This document shows, one piece after another, positions 20,366 to 29,828 of a DNA stretch of 64,000 nucleotides (the first letter of the stretch is position 1; the number at the start of each line of letters is the position of its first letter). The notes beneath the pieces are model-generated. The model worked only from the letters and a program-made list of their open reading frames with translations, was not told where the DNA came from and did no database searches. Source of the stretch: Symbiodinium natans (taxonomy: Eukaryota > Sar > Dinophyceae > Suessiales > Symbiodiniaceae); contig CAJNDS010000746.1 of NCBI GenBank assembly GCA_905221605.1, positions 1 through 64,000 on the forward strand, read 5' to 3'. The position numbers and the translations under genes are program-made.

Positions 20366-21160
20366 CCCTATACCTCAGAGCAACACTTAGTCGTTTTGTC
20401 TGGTAATAACAAAGATAAGCACTCTGGGGTAGGGGTTATAGTGAGTCCAGACATCCGACCACACCTTGCTGACATAGTCCAGGTCAACAATAGGCTTATT
20501 CATATCATACTCAACAAGAGGGGAGGTAGGATACACTTGTTAGGAGCGTATGCGCCACATTCAGGTCATGATCATGACACAGTTCGGCAACCGTTTTGGG
20601 AATCCCTAGAGGAATATGTGGCGAAAATACCCCAACCAGAACCAGTGTATCTTACGGGTGATTTTAATGTTCGGTTTCAAGCACAACACAAACATGATGA
20701 GGGCGTTACAGGGCCATTCACATACGGAAAGGGTTCGCAAGCTATCGACCACACCGCCCAATCCAACCGCTCGTTGTGCGTTCGAACAATGCTTCTTCTA
20801 GATATGCTGGAGGTCGCCTCATACAAAACACCCAACCCAGTTCACCACATCACTTTCCGGGATAAAACAGCCCCCCCCCAAAGGATTGGTCGCAGTACGT
20901 CTTGGATCCTTTGATCATGCAGCAGGTGTATTCAGAGCTACATAGAGTGATGCCATCACAATCCTTGGAAGTAGCGGCCAGAATACGCAGCTTCTTACCG
21001 CTGGCGCAACCTCTTCCTCCGCCCCGAGTAGATCCCTCACCCGACCCCGTTCGCTTTCAGCGGCTAGACCACACCTTCACTAGGAGACAATGGCTTTCAT
21101 CCGTTAACTCATGTAGATCTAAATTGCATACAGGGTACCCGTCGGACCATTATCTCCTGG
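20366..21160 (+). pseudogene. Endonuclease (APE/EEP-type) domain of the retrotransposon
   Basis: The frame from 20366 reads through HSGVGVIVSPDI, LLGAYAPHSGHD and the catalytic-region motif TGDFNVR (about 20655). After a shift at the C9 run (20871-20879) it continues to SDHYLL (about 21146), the terminal Asp-His motif of the fold. The N-terminal metal-binding Glu segment is missing by truncation. The C run would need ten C to keep frame, so either a genuine deletion or a homopolymer miscall explains the break. The protein would nick target DNA to prime reverse transcription. Confidence 0.85.
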
Positions 21161-23788
21161 TAACGGAAGTGCAGGTTAAGTTGGCACGTAGAGACCCCCC
21201 ACCACCAAAGCCCCCAGAATTTGACTTCTCTAGAGTAAGCATTGATCAAAGACTGGCTTATAACGCACAAATTCGGGGCTCCCCGCAAAGTAGCCGTAAG
21301 GATGGGTCTTCTGACCCTGACCACACCGCCAGAATGAGCTTCTATACGGACGGCTCGGGAACAGGTGGACGATGCACAAAAACAACACCAGCGGGCTGGG
21401 GATGGTGTACCAAGCAACACGGGGAGTGGATCACCGCGCGGGGCAGGGTGGAAACTGACCACACCGCCAGATTTTACTACGGGGCCCAGGTCGGTTCTAA
21501 CAACACTGGGGAGCTGACAGCTATTATAGAGGCACTATTATACGCCTTGGAGCAAGGGTGCGGTAGAGCAGATATATACTCGGACAGCCAGTGGGCCATC
21601 AACGTCATTACGGGCAGGTGGCGTGCAAAATCACATAAAACACTAGTTGGCCGTGCACACACACTCTCAACACAAACAGGAATGACAGTCTCGTTCCATT
21701 GGGTCAAGGCGCACGCAGGCACAGAAGGTAACGAAAAGGCGGATGCACTCGCCAACGCTGGGCGTACACAGGGGCGCAACGGCGGAAGTAACATGGTTCC
21801 CCCGGACACTCCGCCCCAGGACCACACCCCCACCATGTCAGCGGACACCATGGTGCACGCCATGAAGCAGGCTGCGGCGGATCACTTTCCTTACAAAGAA
21901 CGACGCGCGCACACACCATGGATCAAAGACCACACCCTACAGCTCCTGGCCCAGGCACGGGCAGCGCAAGCGGAAGGTCACGAAGATTGGAAAACGCAAA
22001 GAAACAAAGCCAAGAGGGCAGAAGGGATAGAATCGACTGGGTTCATGACCAACTTTTAGCAGACCCGGATGCCAGTCACTCACCGCTTTGGAATGCAGTT
22101 CGCCGACAGAAAAAAGGTTTCGTGGGGAAAAAATCGCATCTAATTGTAAACGGGAAGCCAGTCCCATGGTCAAAATCGCACGCCGCTTTCAGGGATCACC
22201 TCGAGGGTTCGCAATGGGCTCCGCCCAACATTCCTGACCACACCGCCGCTAGACGTAGAGCTAGACCGGGATTACGTCCACAACTCCCTGATGAAGGACG
22301 GTTCACTTTGGACGACCTTCAACGGGCCATTCAAAAAAGTAAAGGCGGAAAGGCTCCGGGACCGGACCAGGTGAGGAACGAGCTGTTTATGCTATTAGAC
22401 AGGGAAGGAGAAGCAGCGCTCTTGAGTATCTACAACAAATGTTGGGAGGAAGGCGACATCCCGGGACCATGGGCCGAAGCAATAGTAGTGTCAATATATA
22501 AGGGTAAAGGTCTAGACACAGACGTCACCAACTATCGACCCATTTCTTTACTTAACACCATTTACAAAATATACGCTGCTATGCTGCAACACCGCCTCGC
22601 AAAATCAAGTGAGCATTTCCTTCGCAGTCGACAGTACGGTTTTCGAGAAGGTAGAGGCACACAACAGCCCATATTTGTTTTACGCCGCGCCATGGAGTGG
22701 GCGGAAATGACAAATAAACCATTACAACTATTATTCCTAGACTGGAAGCAGGCCTTTGACTCACTCGACCACACCGCCATGCTCGAAGCGTTGCGCCGTT
22801 TCGGTGTTTCAGAACTTATGCTCAAGACAATACAGGCTATATATCAGTCTCCAACCTTTTACACCAGAGGACCCGATCACACCGCCGCAGCAGGCTCTGT
22901 ACACTCAGGTATTAGGCAAGGATGTCCCCTATAAGCCCATATCTATTTATTATAGTACTCACAGTCATGCTTGCGGATGTTGATAACGACTTACTACTCC
23001 AAGGCACGCCCACCAATACCTGGTCAGAAGGCTATCCAACGTTCGATTTAGAGTACGTGGATGACACATTGTTGCTAGCCTTGACCACACCGCAGATGCA
23101 GGACATTCTCACATCATTAGAGTCAGTAGCACATGAATACGGTATGCACCTAAATAAAACCAAGACTGAGCTCCTAATCAATCCCGATCGCCCCTCCTCT
23201 CCGTTGTACTTTACGGATGGCGCGGCCGTCCCGACCACACCGCAAATCAAGTATTTTGGCACCAGGATCACATGGAAAAAACCCTTTGACGCCGCATTCT
23301 TACATAGAGCAGCTATAGCCGAGGAAGCATTTAAGAAGCTCCGCTTAGTATGGAACAGTAGCCTTTCCCAGGCGGTACGTTTACGTATTTTCCAGTCTAC
23401 CTTCACGCCCACACTTATTTACGCGTTGGATACCCTCACTCTTACGCAAAAACAACTAGACAGGGTGGATGCTTTCTTCATTCGGTTCCTAAGAAGAGTG
23501 GTTCGCGTCAAAGCATCCTACTACTCCCGCATCCCAAACACGGAAGTTATGCGCAAAGCAGGATATCCAACCCTACCATCCACACACATCCTCAACGCCC
23601 AGCATAAAACCCTTAAACAAGTATTTATGGCCCCCAGAGCGGAACCAACACATAGTGTGGTTTTTACGGCTGCCTTTAAGGACCGTATTCTAGCACAAGG
23701 AAGACGTCGCGGAATGCAGATACCATACTGGTTAGAAGTCCTCACTAAAAGATTTTATCCGCAGTATTGGGATCCTGACCACACCGCC
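20457..23788 (+). repeat. Thirteen dispersed copies of GACCACACC(GCC) in the retrotransposon
   Basis: Starts at 20457, 20747, 21067, 21319, 21457, 21820, 21928, 22236, 22767, 22875 (GATCACACCGCC), 23083, 23233 and 23777. Seven copies are GACCACACCGCC or the one-change variant; two end GCA; four share only GACCACACC. Ten copies sit at codon position 1 (reading Asp-His-Thr-Ala or similar), two at position 3 (Thr-Thr-Pro) and one at position 2 (Arg-Pro-His-Leu). I saw no copy outside the element on either strand. Confidence 0.9.
21334..21775 (+). pseudogene. RNase H domain of the retrotransposon
   Basis: The four catalytic positions are present: Asp in SFYTDGSG (about 21343), Glu in NNTGELTAI (about 21511), Asp in IYSDSQWA (about 21583), and the histidine/aspartate region KAHAGTEGNEKADALA (about 21706-21753). 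It would degrade the RNA strand of RNA-DNA hybrids. A GACCACACCGCC word interrupts the domain between beta strands (21457-21468). The ORF is open on both sides, continuous with the endonuclease end, and no RNase H follows the RT. Confidence 0.9.
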
Positions 23789-23905
23789 CGTACCCGCACC
23801 CTAGGCCCACACTTCAAGTATGTCGAAGTAGCTAGGGTCATTCGGGAGTCAGACAGTTCCGGGAGGGCGCCAAAGCGCGCAGCTGCATCGCGCGCACGGC
23901 CCTGA
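22016..23905 (+). pseudogene. Reverse transcriptase domain of the retrotransposon
   Basis: RT motifs appear in order: KAPGPDQVRNE (about 22351), NYRPISLLNTIYK (about 22529), YGFREGRGTQQP (about 22636), LFLDWKQAFDSLDH (motif A, about 22732), SGIRQGCPL then SPYLFIIV across a frame break (motif B, about 22905-22950), YVDDTLLL (catalytic Asp pair, about 23056), NKTKTELL (about 23152) and KYFGTRITWKK (about 23248). A C-terminal region runs on to the stop at 23903. Frame breaks at about 22015 and 22925 make it non-functional as read. Similar to long dinoflagellate LINE-type RTs; exact clade not assignable by eye. Confidence 0.93.
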
Positions 23906-24050
23906 CAAAAAACCCCCCAGAAGTGAGTACGTGCGCAAGAGGCCCTAGGTTTTGTGTGCACGCCCTTTTGTAAGCCGAGTTGGGGCGTCGGGCTGCACGA
24001 GTTGGGGTTTGTTCCCTGAAGGCGATTAAAGGAGCCATAAGGGGTTGAAG

Positions 24051-24138
24051 TTGGGATGTTCACCCTTATACGAACAGTCCTAACTAGGGACTACTATACT
24101 CCCTGTTAAGGACTGTTAGTATAAGGGGGAACATCCCG
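24051..24138. repeat. MITE-like family A, compact copy
   Basis: TTGGGATGTTCACCCTTATACG pairs with GTATAAGGGGGAACATCCC. The inner arms are AACAGTCCTAACTAGGGA and TCCC...AAGGACTGTT. The symmetry is nearly perfect, the best copy of the family. Confidence 0.85.
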
Positions 24139-24139
24139 G

Positions 24140-25080
24140 GGTTGAAGTTTCCAGGGTTTCTGGGTTTTGGCCAACATCAAAGTTCAGCTTTTGGGTGGGA
24201 AAGTTCTGCAGTCCAGGCACATAAGGCGTGATGCAACAGCTATGGCGAGGCCGTAACGAGCACGACGTAAAAATGCAAATCTCTACGACACAGCCTTGGA
24301 ATTAAACTAAACCGGAGTATGAGCTCAAGGATATGGCGCTTTTCTCGTCCTCACGTTGATCCCAGCAACTTGGCCGGCGTGAAAGCCTGGCTGGTCAGAT
24401 ACACCCCACTCTGATCTCGGGTTTATGGACGTGAGAGGTCGGTTTACAGGGTTCGAGGGTTCGGATTCAGCCTCAGTGCTAGAATTGGCAGCGTTGAGTT
24501 TAGGGTTCAGGGAGCAATGGGGCAAGGTCGCCTGTGATTGCGGATATTTGCGCTATTTCTGGCATGGGCTTGTTGGGTTTCCGTTCGCAGCTACATACGA
24601 TCGCCTTTCGACACAAAATGTGCTGCCGTTGGAAATTAAGGTCACTTCTCTAGATTCTGGGATCACATTCCCTTGCTTCGATAATTCCCATCAGGGCACA
24701 CACTCCATGATCCCCTAAACCCTCAACCCTAAACCCTACACCCTTTTAGGGTTCATGTCGTCCCCAAGGAAGTTCTTTTCAAGAGTCTTGCGCCACCCGG
24801 GAGGTAGACCCACCTGGCAGACTGCACAGCCTTGAGATCTTAGGGTTTAGGGTTTAGGGTTTAGGGTTTAGGGTTTAGGGTTAAGAGTCCCAGGTAGCTG
24901 CGAATGCATCCGTGCCTCACCACATGAGGACAGCCCGGCCGAGTTTGGGGTTTAGGGTTTAGGGTTTAGGGTTTAGGGTTAGGGTTGGGGAGAATAGGAG
25001 GGGACTGAAAGTTCGGCTGGGGTCTCGGGCGCCGAGGATCAAAACTTCTGGTCTCCATCACTCAGCATCACTCAGTGCCC
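24140..25080. other. Spacer with two short tracts, no secure gene
   Basis: Unique DNA, a family C right end (24739-24769, TTAGGGTTCATGTCGTCCCC) and TTTAGGG tracts at 24841-24882 and 24948-24986. The + frame 24425-24718 is open but not coding-like except perhaps QWGKVACDCGYLRYFWHGL. Confidence 0.5.
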
Positions 25081-25082
25081 AA

Positions 25083-25230
25083 TACTTGGAGGTTCATGGT
25101 ACTTATTCACCCAATTATAACCGTACTTATCACCCACTTAGAAGCCCCTTAAGTGCCCTAATATGGTTATAAGTCCAGTTATAAGTACAGTTTCAAATGG
25201 GTGAATCAGTACCATGAACCTCCAAGTAGT
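25083..25230. repeat. MITE-like family B, full copy
   Basis: TACTTGGAGGTTCATGGTAC at left, GTACCATGAACCTCCAAGTA at right, a 20-base perfect terminal inverted repeat. Inner arms TTATTCACCCA and TGGGTGAAT. Full copies also at 29049-29196 and 50638-50791. Confidence 0.9.
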
Positions 25231-25394
25231 CAGAGTATGCCATCGGGGTGTTCGCCTCATGAAGCCTCGCGGCATTGAAAGAACATGAAAGATCCCGGCC
25301 AAGCCCTACGTAAAGACTTCGCCTGCACATCGGCATATTCCTACATGTTTTCGGCTCACATCGTCCCTTCCATCCCTTCCACCAGCATGAGCCA

Positions 25395-25503
25395 GAAAGA
25401 CTCAAAAGACTTGCCGGCAGGCCACCTGACGAGGAGCTGGTGGTGGAAAAGGAGAAGGGCCACAACGCGACAGGCCAGGCAGATCTCCACATCTCTGCCC
25501 TAG
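25395..25503 (+). CDS. Possible last exon, unknown gene
   Basis: One frame gives PERLKRLAGRPPDEELVVEK then EKGHNATGQADLHISALD-stop at about 25503. A second frame is also open, but it is Trp/Arg/Ser-rich and less convincing. Confidence 0.35.
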
Positions 25504-26019
25504 ACTAGCCTTTCTCACAGTTACAAACGCCCAAATGCACCCACCATACAAGACATAGACAGCAGCCCCAGATCACCCTATACAACGGGTCATGATCCGG
25601 CGTGGTCCCAGCACAGGATTTCTCGGGCAAGCCATCTGCAAACCTGAAAATACTTTTTGCATGGGCCGGGTCGCGCACCGTCAGTTCGAGCTTTCTGTCG
25701 CAGCGCAGGGTATCAAGCGGACTGACGGCCGAAGCAAACGAAGTTCTTTCTTCTATACAACTTCGAATCCAGTTTCTCTCCATTATTTATCAACTGAATA
25801 GAAATATCCAAACTGCACCAAGTCAAGACCGTCTGAACATATACGCGACGAGCAATGTCCGATGCACAATGAAACCATCATAGTCCCAGGCAAAGTTGCA
25901 AATGGCCTTTACAAAGCTCTCAGCCAATCAAGAAACTGGGTGTTTGGAGATACCAGGCCCAACGCCACAAATCCCAAAACCCTGCAATCCCCAACTGCGA
26001 GCCTGTGCGCGAGAGCGAC

Positions 26020-26121
26020 TTAGTAGTAGAGTAGGTAACCTTTAACCTTTTTGGGTTAGTATATTCCCTTTATATTCCCAAAGGTCGACCTTGAAAGCAG
26101 CTAGGTACTGGACAACTAAGG
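26020..26121. repeat. MITE-like family H, copy 1
   Basis: CTTAGTAGTAGAGTAGGTAACC at left, GGTACTGGACAACTAAGG at right. Copies at 37694-37808 and 42451-42560 share GAGTAGGTAACCTTTAACC. Confidence 0.7.
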
Positions 26122-26174
26122 CGAGAGTCGAACCTGTGAGCCCCAAACCTCCAAAATCCCGAGCCCCCGGCCAT

Positions 26175-26190
26175 TAGCCATTTTGGCTCA
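26175..26190 (+). other. Relic of the dinoflagellate spliced leader
   Basis: TAGCCATTTTGGCTCA is an exact 16-base match to the inner part of the conserved 22-nt leader trans-spliced to dinoflagellate mRNAs. The flanks differ (CCAT instead of CCG before, TT instead of AG after). It lies about 50 bases upstream of the first coding-like exon of the membrane-protein gene, on the same strand, where a leader would remain if a processed mRNA had been copied back into the genome. Confidence 0.8.
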
Positions 26191-26223
26191 TTCCTGGGAT
26201 GAACACCCTTTCTCCCATCTTCC

Positions 26224-27434
26224 TTCGTGAGACTCGAGAATGAATGCAACCCAGAGCTGAGGGACATGCAAGTTGCATTGCGCTTGGCCCACGTGGCCCT
26301 GGTCATGCACGTTTCTGCGTCGTATGTCCCTGACGAGGGATGCCCCAGCCTGCAGCTGTTGCAAACAGCCATGTCCACCAGAAGACATCAGGAGGCGTCT
26401 CAGGCGTCTTGGTCCCCTCAGCTCCAGAAGGATGCAGAGATCCGCTGGAGTGACCTGCAGCTCCGCTTGGAGAACTCCCGCCTGAAGGAGGAGCTGGAAG
26501 GAACTCTTGCGCCTAGGCCCTTGGGGCATTTTCATATCTTCCCTTATTGGGTTTGAGGGTTTGAGGGTTTAGGGTTTAGGGTTTAGGGTTTAGGGTTTAG
26601 GGCTCAGATTCAGGAATATTGTCTCAGAGGGTTTTTAGGTTTTAAGGGCCATCCTAGGCGCAGCTCTCAACGCCGCATCCAAAAAACAGCAGCCAGGGCC
26701 GACATGGCATCGACTTTGGGGCACCACTACCCATGACCTTGCTTGTTGCCGGCGTTTTTGCATGCATCTACCTCTTGATCTACCTGGTGCACCTTGTGGC
26801 ATTTTTCGGGCGCAGGGCGCGCATCAAGGCCAGCAATCGTCGCAGACATCACTTCGAACCCCCCGAGCGTCTTCCAGACTTCTCCGAGTGTTTGGAGGAG
26901 ATGAAAGGAAGGTTCTGCTGCAACATGAAGCACCCAGGTAGGCGTTTGGGAGATTTTTCCTGTTTTCTCTGATTATTTGGGTTTAAGAGGAATCATATAT
27001 CTTAGGAAGATTCGTTTAAGGGTTTTAAGGCGCCATACAAGGCACAAGTCAGTTGTGCGACTGTTCCTCATCATGATCATTGCAACTGCAGGCGGGATAT
27101 ATTTGCTGCGCGAGGGCTATTTCGACGCGATCAAAGACAAGCTCCTTGAACACCCAAAGATTGGGGTCGTAGGCCCTAGACCACTACAACCACCTCTTTT
27201 CAAGGTCATAGGGACCCGAAGCCCCTTTAGAGCTCCCCGAGGCTGGTTCCTCTCCTGTACTTGGGCATCGTCATCCTTATGATCCTGCAGATTGTGATTG
27301 CAGAGGTGTGGACTCGCATCGGCAGTCTCATGGAGCCTCTTTGGCGCTTCCACAGCGTGATGTCGGACGTGGGCAATACAGGCTTTGGCGCGCTCTCCAA
27401 AGTGGGGCAGACCTTCAGCATGCCGCGGTGCTGA
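26224..27434 (+). CDS. Small multi-exon membrane protein, unknown family
   Basis: Exon 1 (about 26224-26514) is helical: MQVALRLAHVALVMHVSAS, then AEIRWSDLQLRLENSRLKEE, a likely coiled coil. Exon 2 (26658-26937) gives TLLVAGVFACIYLLIYLVHL, a membrane span, then basic ARIKASNRRRHHF and PPERLPDFSECLEEMKG. Exon 3 (about 27045-27165) has RLFLIMIIATAGGIYLLREG, a second span. The last (about 27241-27434) has LVPLLYLGIVILMILQIVIA, a third span, and ends QTFSMPRC-stop. Introns 1 and 2 are family L elements (26515-26657, 26938-27044), the first with splice-like ends at both exons. Exon 2 is open in a competing frame up to 26735, so one base may be missing near CTACCC. No ATG is in frame at the exon 1 start. 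A spliced-leader relic lies just upstream. No family was recognised. Confidence 0.55.
26515..26657. repeat. Introner-like family L, with TTTAGGG tract inside
   Basis: CTAGGCCCTTGGGGCATTTTC at left, AAGGGCCATCCTAG at right. The core CCTTATTGGGTTTGAGGG grades into a TTTAGGG tract (about 26562-26604) and resumes as CTCAGATTCAGGAATA. Both ends coincide with the ends of flanking exons. Confidence 0.75.
26938..27044. repeat. Introner-like family L copy as an intron
   Basis: GTAGGCGTTTGGGAGATTTTTCC after exon sequence CACCCAG, core TTTGGGTTTAAGAGGAATCATA, right side AAGGCGCCATACAAGG and acceptor GTCAG. It fits GT-AG splicing between two membrane-span exons. Confidence 0.65.
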
Positions 27435-27481
27435 TGTAAGAAAAGGAGAGGGTTGAGATCACAGAATACAGGGGCGAATAT

Positions 27482-27595
27482 GGGGGGGGGGGTTCCGAAA
27501 TTAGGGGTACCTTATGGGGGTCCTTAAGTCCTCATATCCCACCATGTCGGGATCTACATTGGGGCCCCCTGTTTTCGCAAAGCCCTCATACGTGC
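27482..27595. repeat. MITE-like family E copy
   Basis: GGTTCCGAAATTAGGGGTACC at left, CCCCCTGTTTTCGCAAAGCCC at right. Confidence 0.65.
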
Positions 27596-27771
27596 CTCAA
27601 TATATGGAATCCTTGCCTGTCGTGCGCGAGTGTGAGCGTCGGAGGAACCCTGTACTGCCGCCCCAATGAGCCTTGAACCCTAAACCCTAAACCCTATAAC
27701 CCTAAACCCTAAACCCTTAACCCTTAAACCCTTCCTTCGAGGTCTCGGCTGCAGCTGCCCAAAGAAGATGG

Positions 27772-28395
27772 CAACCTGCCAGCGGCGGCCGCCCTTCCCG
27801 TGCCGTGGCCCTGTTCGGTTTAGGGTTTAGGGTTTAGAGTTTTAGGGGTTAGGGTTTGGGGCTTAGGGCCTGACATTGACTGAGCGCCTGTGAGAGAGAG
27901 AGAGAGAGAGAGAGGGTTTAGGGTTTACGGTTTAGGGTTTAGGGTTGAGGGTTGAGGGTTTAGGGTTTAGGGTTTAGGGTCAGGGTACTGAGAGCAGCTG
28001 GCTTCGTGCTACCCTGAAGGGTTCCGTAGTCAGCGGCCAGGGTTCCCAAAACGACTACTGGGCAGGTGGTCAGGGTGTTGCTTTCAACTAGGTAAAACTG
28101 TTCTTTCTTAAGGGATCCTGCAGTAGCAGTTCTTTGAACCCTGTAAGCCCGAAACCCCAAACCCCAAACCCCAAACCCCAAACCCCAAACCCCAAACCCC
28201 AAACCCTAAACCCTAAACCCTAAACCCTAAACCCTAAACCCTAAACCCCAAACCCTAAACCCTAGCCTACACCCTAAACCCCACACCCCACCCTACATGC
28301 GCATGGGCTCTCGAGGCTAGGCGAGTGGCCGCGCTCGTTCCGCGCGACCCCCGCAGCTCTCCGAAGGAGATCTCACGGATCTCCCCACAAAGGTT
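27772..28395 (+). CDS. Two exon-like islands, unknown gene
   Basis: Island 1 (27772-27819) gives LPKEDGNLPAAAALPVPWPC and ends TTCG|GTTTAGGG. Island 2 (28307-28394) gives ALEARRVAALVPRDPRSSPK then EISRISPQR and ends CAAAG|GTTTAGGG. In both cases the telomere unit supplies a plausible donor GT. A (GA)n run (27891-27914) and CCCCAAA units separate them. No family was recognised. Confidence 0.4.
28142..28203. repeat. Uniform (CCCCAAA)n array
   Basis: About eight identical CCCCAAA units, then a switch to CCCTAAA. The uniformity of the variant unit suggests local amplification. Confidence 0.85.
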
Positions 28396-28530
28396 TAGGG
28401 TTTAGGGTTTTGAGGTTTTAGGGTTTTAGGGTTTTAGGGTTTTTGGGTTTAGGGTTTAGGGTATACACCCTTGCTTGTGGTTTAGGGTTTTAGGGTTTTA
28501 CGGTTTTTAGGGTTTGGTTCTGGGCTGCTT
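28396..28530. repeat. TTTTAGGG-type array with an embedded 19-nt island
   Basis: Mainly TTTTAGGG and TTTAGGG units around GTATACACCCTTGCTTG (28462-28478). The same island inside a similar array lies at 46485-46501. Confidence 0.8.
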
Positions 28531-29048
28531 GGGAGGTGGTGAGGAGACCTGCTGGAAAAGAAATTTTAGGGTCTACCAGCCGGGTTTACGGTTTTTTGTT
28601 TTTTTGTATAATTTTAAGTTGTGGTTAAGGGACTTGATTGCAGTGGTTTTGGGCTCAGTAACCCTGAGCCCTGGACATTGAAGAAGCCGTGCCGAAGTTT
28701 CAACTCACATGGCATTGGGGGTTCAGGGTTTTTAGGGCCCCAAAGTAAAAGGCTCGAAGGCCCTGTGGTTGTGGGAGGTGCCGGTGATCCCGGTTTAGGG
28801 TTTAGGGAAATCCGCCGCGGTGTTTCTTCCAGGAGAGCCGCGGAGTGTAACGGCCCAGACGTGCTGCTTGGAGCCTGGTCTGCGAGGAGCTGCGTAGCCC
28901 CAAACCCTAAGCCTTGAACTGTAGTAGCTAAGCCCTAAACCACATTTTCCTCCAGTTTCGGGCTTTCAGTTCTAGTAGGTCTTGAGAACAGAATCTCAAG
29001 CCTCCGTGCATGTAAGGGGCCCCTCAACATGTAGAGTCATGCTGCTGA

Positions 29049-29196
29049 CTACTTGGAGGTTCATGGTACTCATTAACAAATCAGAACTGCGCTGATAACC
29101 GTACAAAACCCCATCTTAGGGCACTTAAGGGGGCTTATAAGTGGGTTATTAGCACAGTTAGAATTGATTAGTAAGTACCATGAACCTCCAAAGTAG
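29049..29196. repeat. MITE-like family B, full copy
   Basis: TACTTGGAGGTTCATGGTAC at left, AAGTACCATGAACCTCC at right, inner arms AACAAATCAGAACTG and AGTTAGAATTGATTAG. Confidence 0.85.
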
Positions 29197-29229
29197 GCAA
29201 TCGGCATATAGCCCTGAGTGAAAAAAAAC

Positions 29230-29828
29230 GCCTCTTGCGGACGATCCGAAGCCGAGGCATATCTGTGTCCCTGCCCCTGTGCCTTCAGCTTTGCCGCGAA
29301 GTGCCGGATTGCCAATTTGTAGCCTACGGAGCAGCTTCGCTGCACGTGGCGACCGAAAGGTTCAAGCGAAGGTTTGAGCATGGGACTTGCATGTCTTGAT
29401 CAGGAGGTTTCAGGTCGCATAAATGTGCAGCGGTTGTGCTGCTGTGTCTCGCAGGATGACCAGGAGTCGTTACATTGTGGTTGCAGGACATCGATCTCTC
29501 GCTCTCTCCCTCGACCTCTCTCTCTCTCTCTCGCACGCTTTTTCTCCAGATTTTTTCCGAAGGCATGGCCTTCGAAGATTCAAATCTCGGCAGAATGAGT
29601 TGACCGAACTAATGCGCGTTTGAGCATTCATTCAAAAAACCTTCGGTTGGGTACCCTGGCAGCTGTACCATGTGTTAGAGACTTCATATTTCGCACCTTG
29701 ACAGCATGCAGTGCAGATTATCAGCCCTGTCCCAGATTGGCAAAAAGAAGGGGCAATGCCACTGGGAACTCAACGAGTGCCTGGACTTCGAGGACGACTC
29801 GTACCTGGCGTGGCGGCCGCAGTTGGGC
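29230..29828 (+). CDS. Two exons resembling a PAN/apple-type domain, tentative
   Basis: Island 1 (about 29230-29395) contains LCLQLCREVPDCQFVAYGAA. Island 2 (about 29738-29826) gives KKGQCHWELNECLDFEDDSY then LAWRPQLGG. The cysteine spacing (C-x3-C-x5-C-x-F-x-AY, then C-x6-C) resembles PAN/apple modules of secreted proteins, but the fold cannot be proved by eye. Island 1 stays open for several residues past the likely splice point. Confidence 0.35.

Larger units (their letters stand above)
20366..23910 (+). mobile_element. Non-LTR retrotransposon, 5'-truncated, 13-bp target-site duplication
   Basis: The element is bracketed by AACCCCCCAGAAG at 20353-20365 and 23911-23923 and ends in an A run (CTGACAAAAAA), as expected for target-primed insertion. 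It lacks the N-terminal part of the endonuclease, so it is 5'-truncated. The order of domains is endonuclease, RNase H, reverse transcriptase. RNase H between endonuclease and RT is not the usual order: in clades with RNase H it normally follows RT. The stop codon at 23903-23905 lies next to the A run, so there is almost no 3' UTR. Three frameshifts, each of the same sense, break the reading frame at about 20880, 22015 and 22925. It is the only large intact protein-coding block of the window and has no introns. It entered a C-rich site beside a CCCTAA stretch. Confidence 0.95.

Noticed and set aside
20366-23910. Asp-His-Thr-Ala as a repeated protein motif of the retrotransposon
   Set aside because: The same DNA word also occurs in two other codon phases, so the signal is in the nucleic acid, not the peptide.
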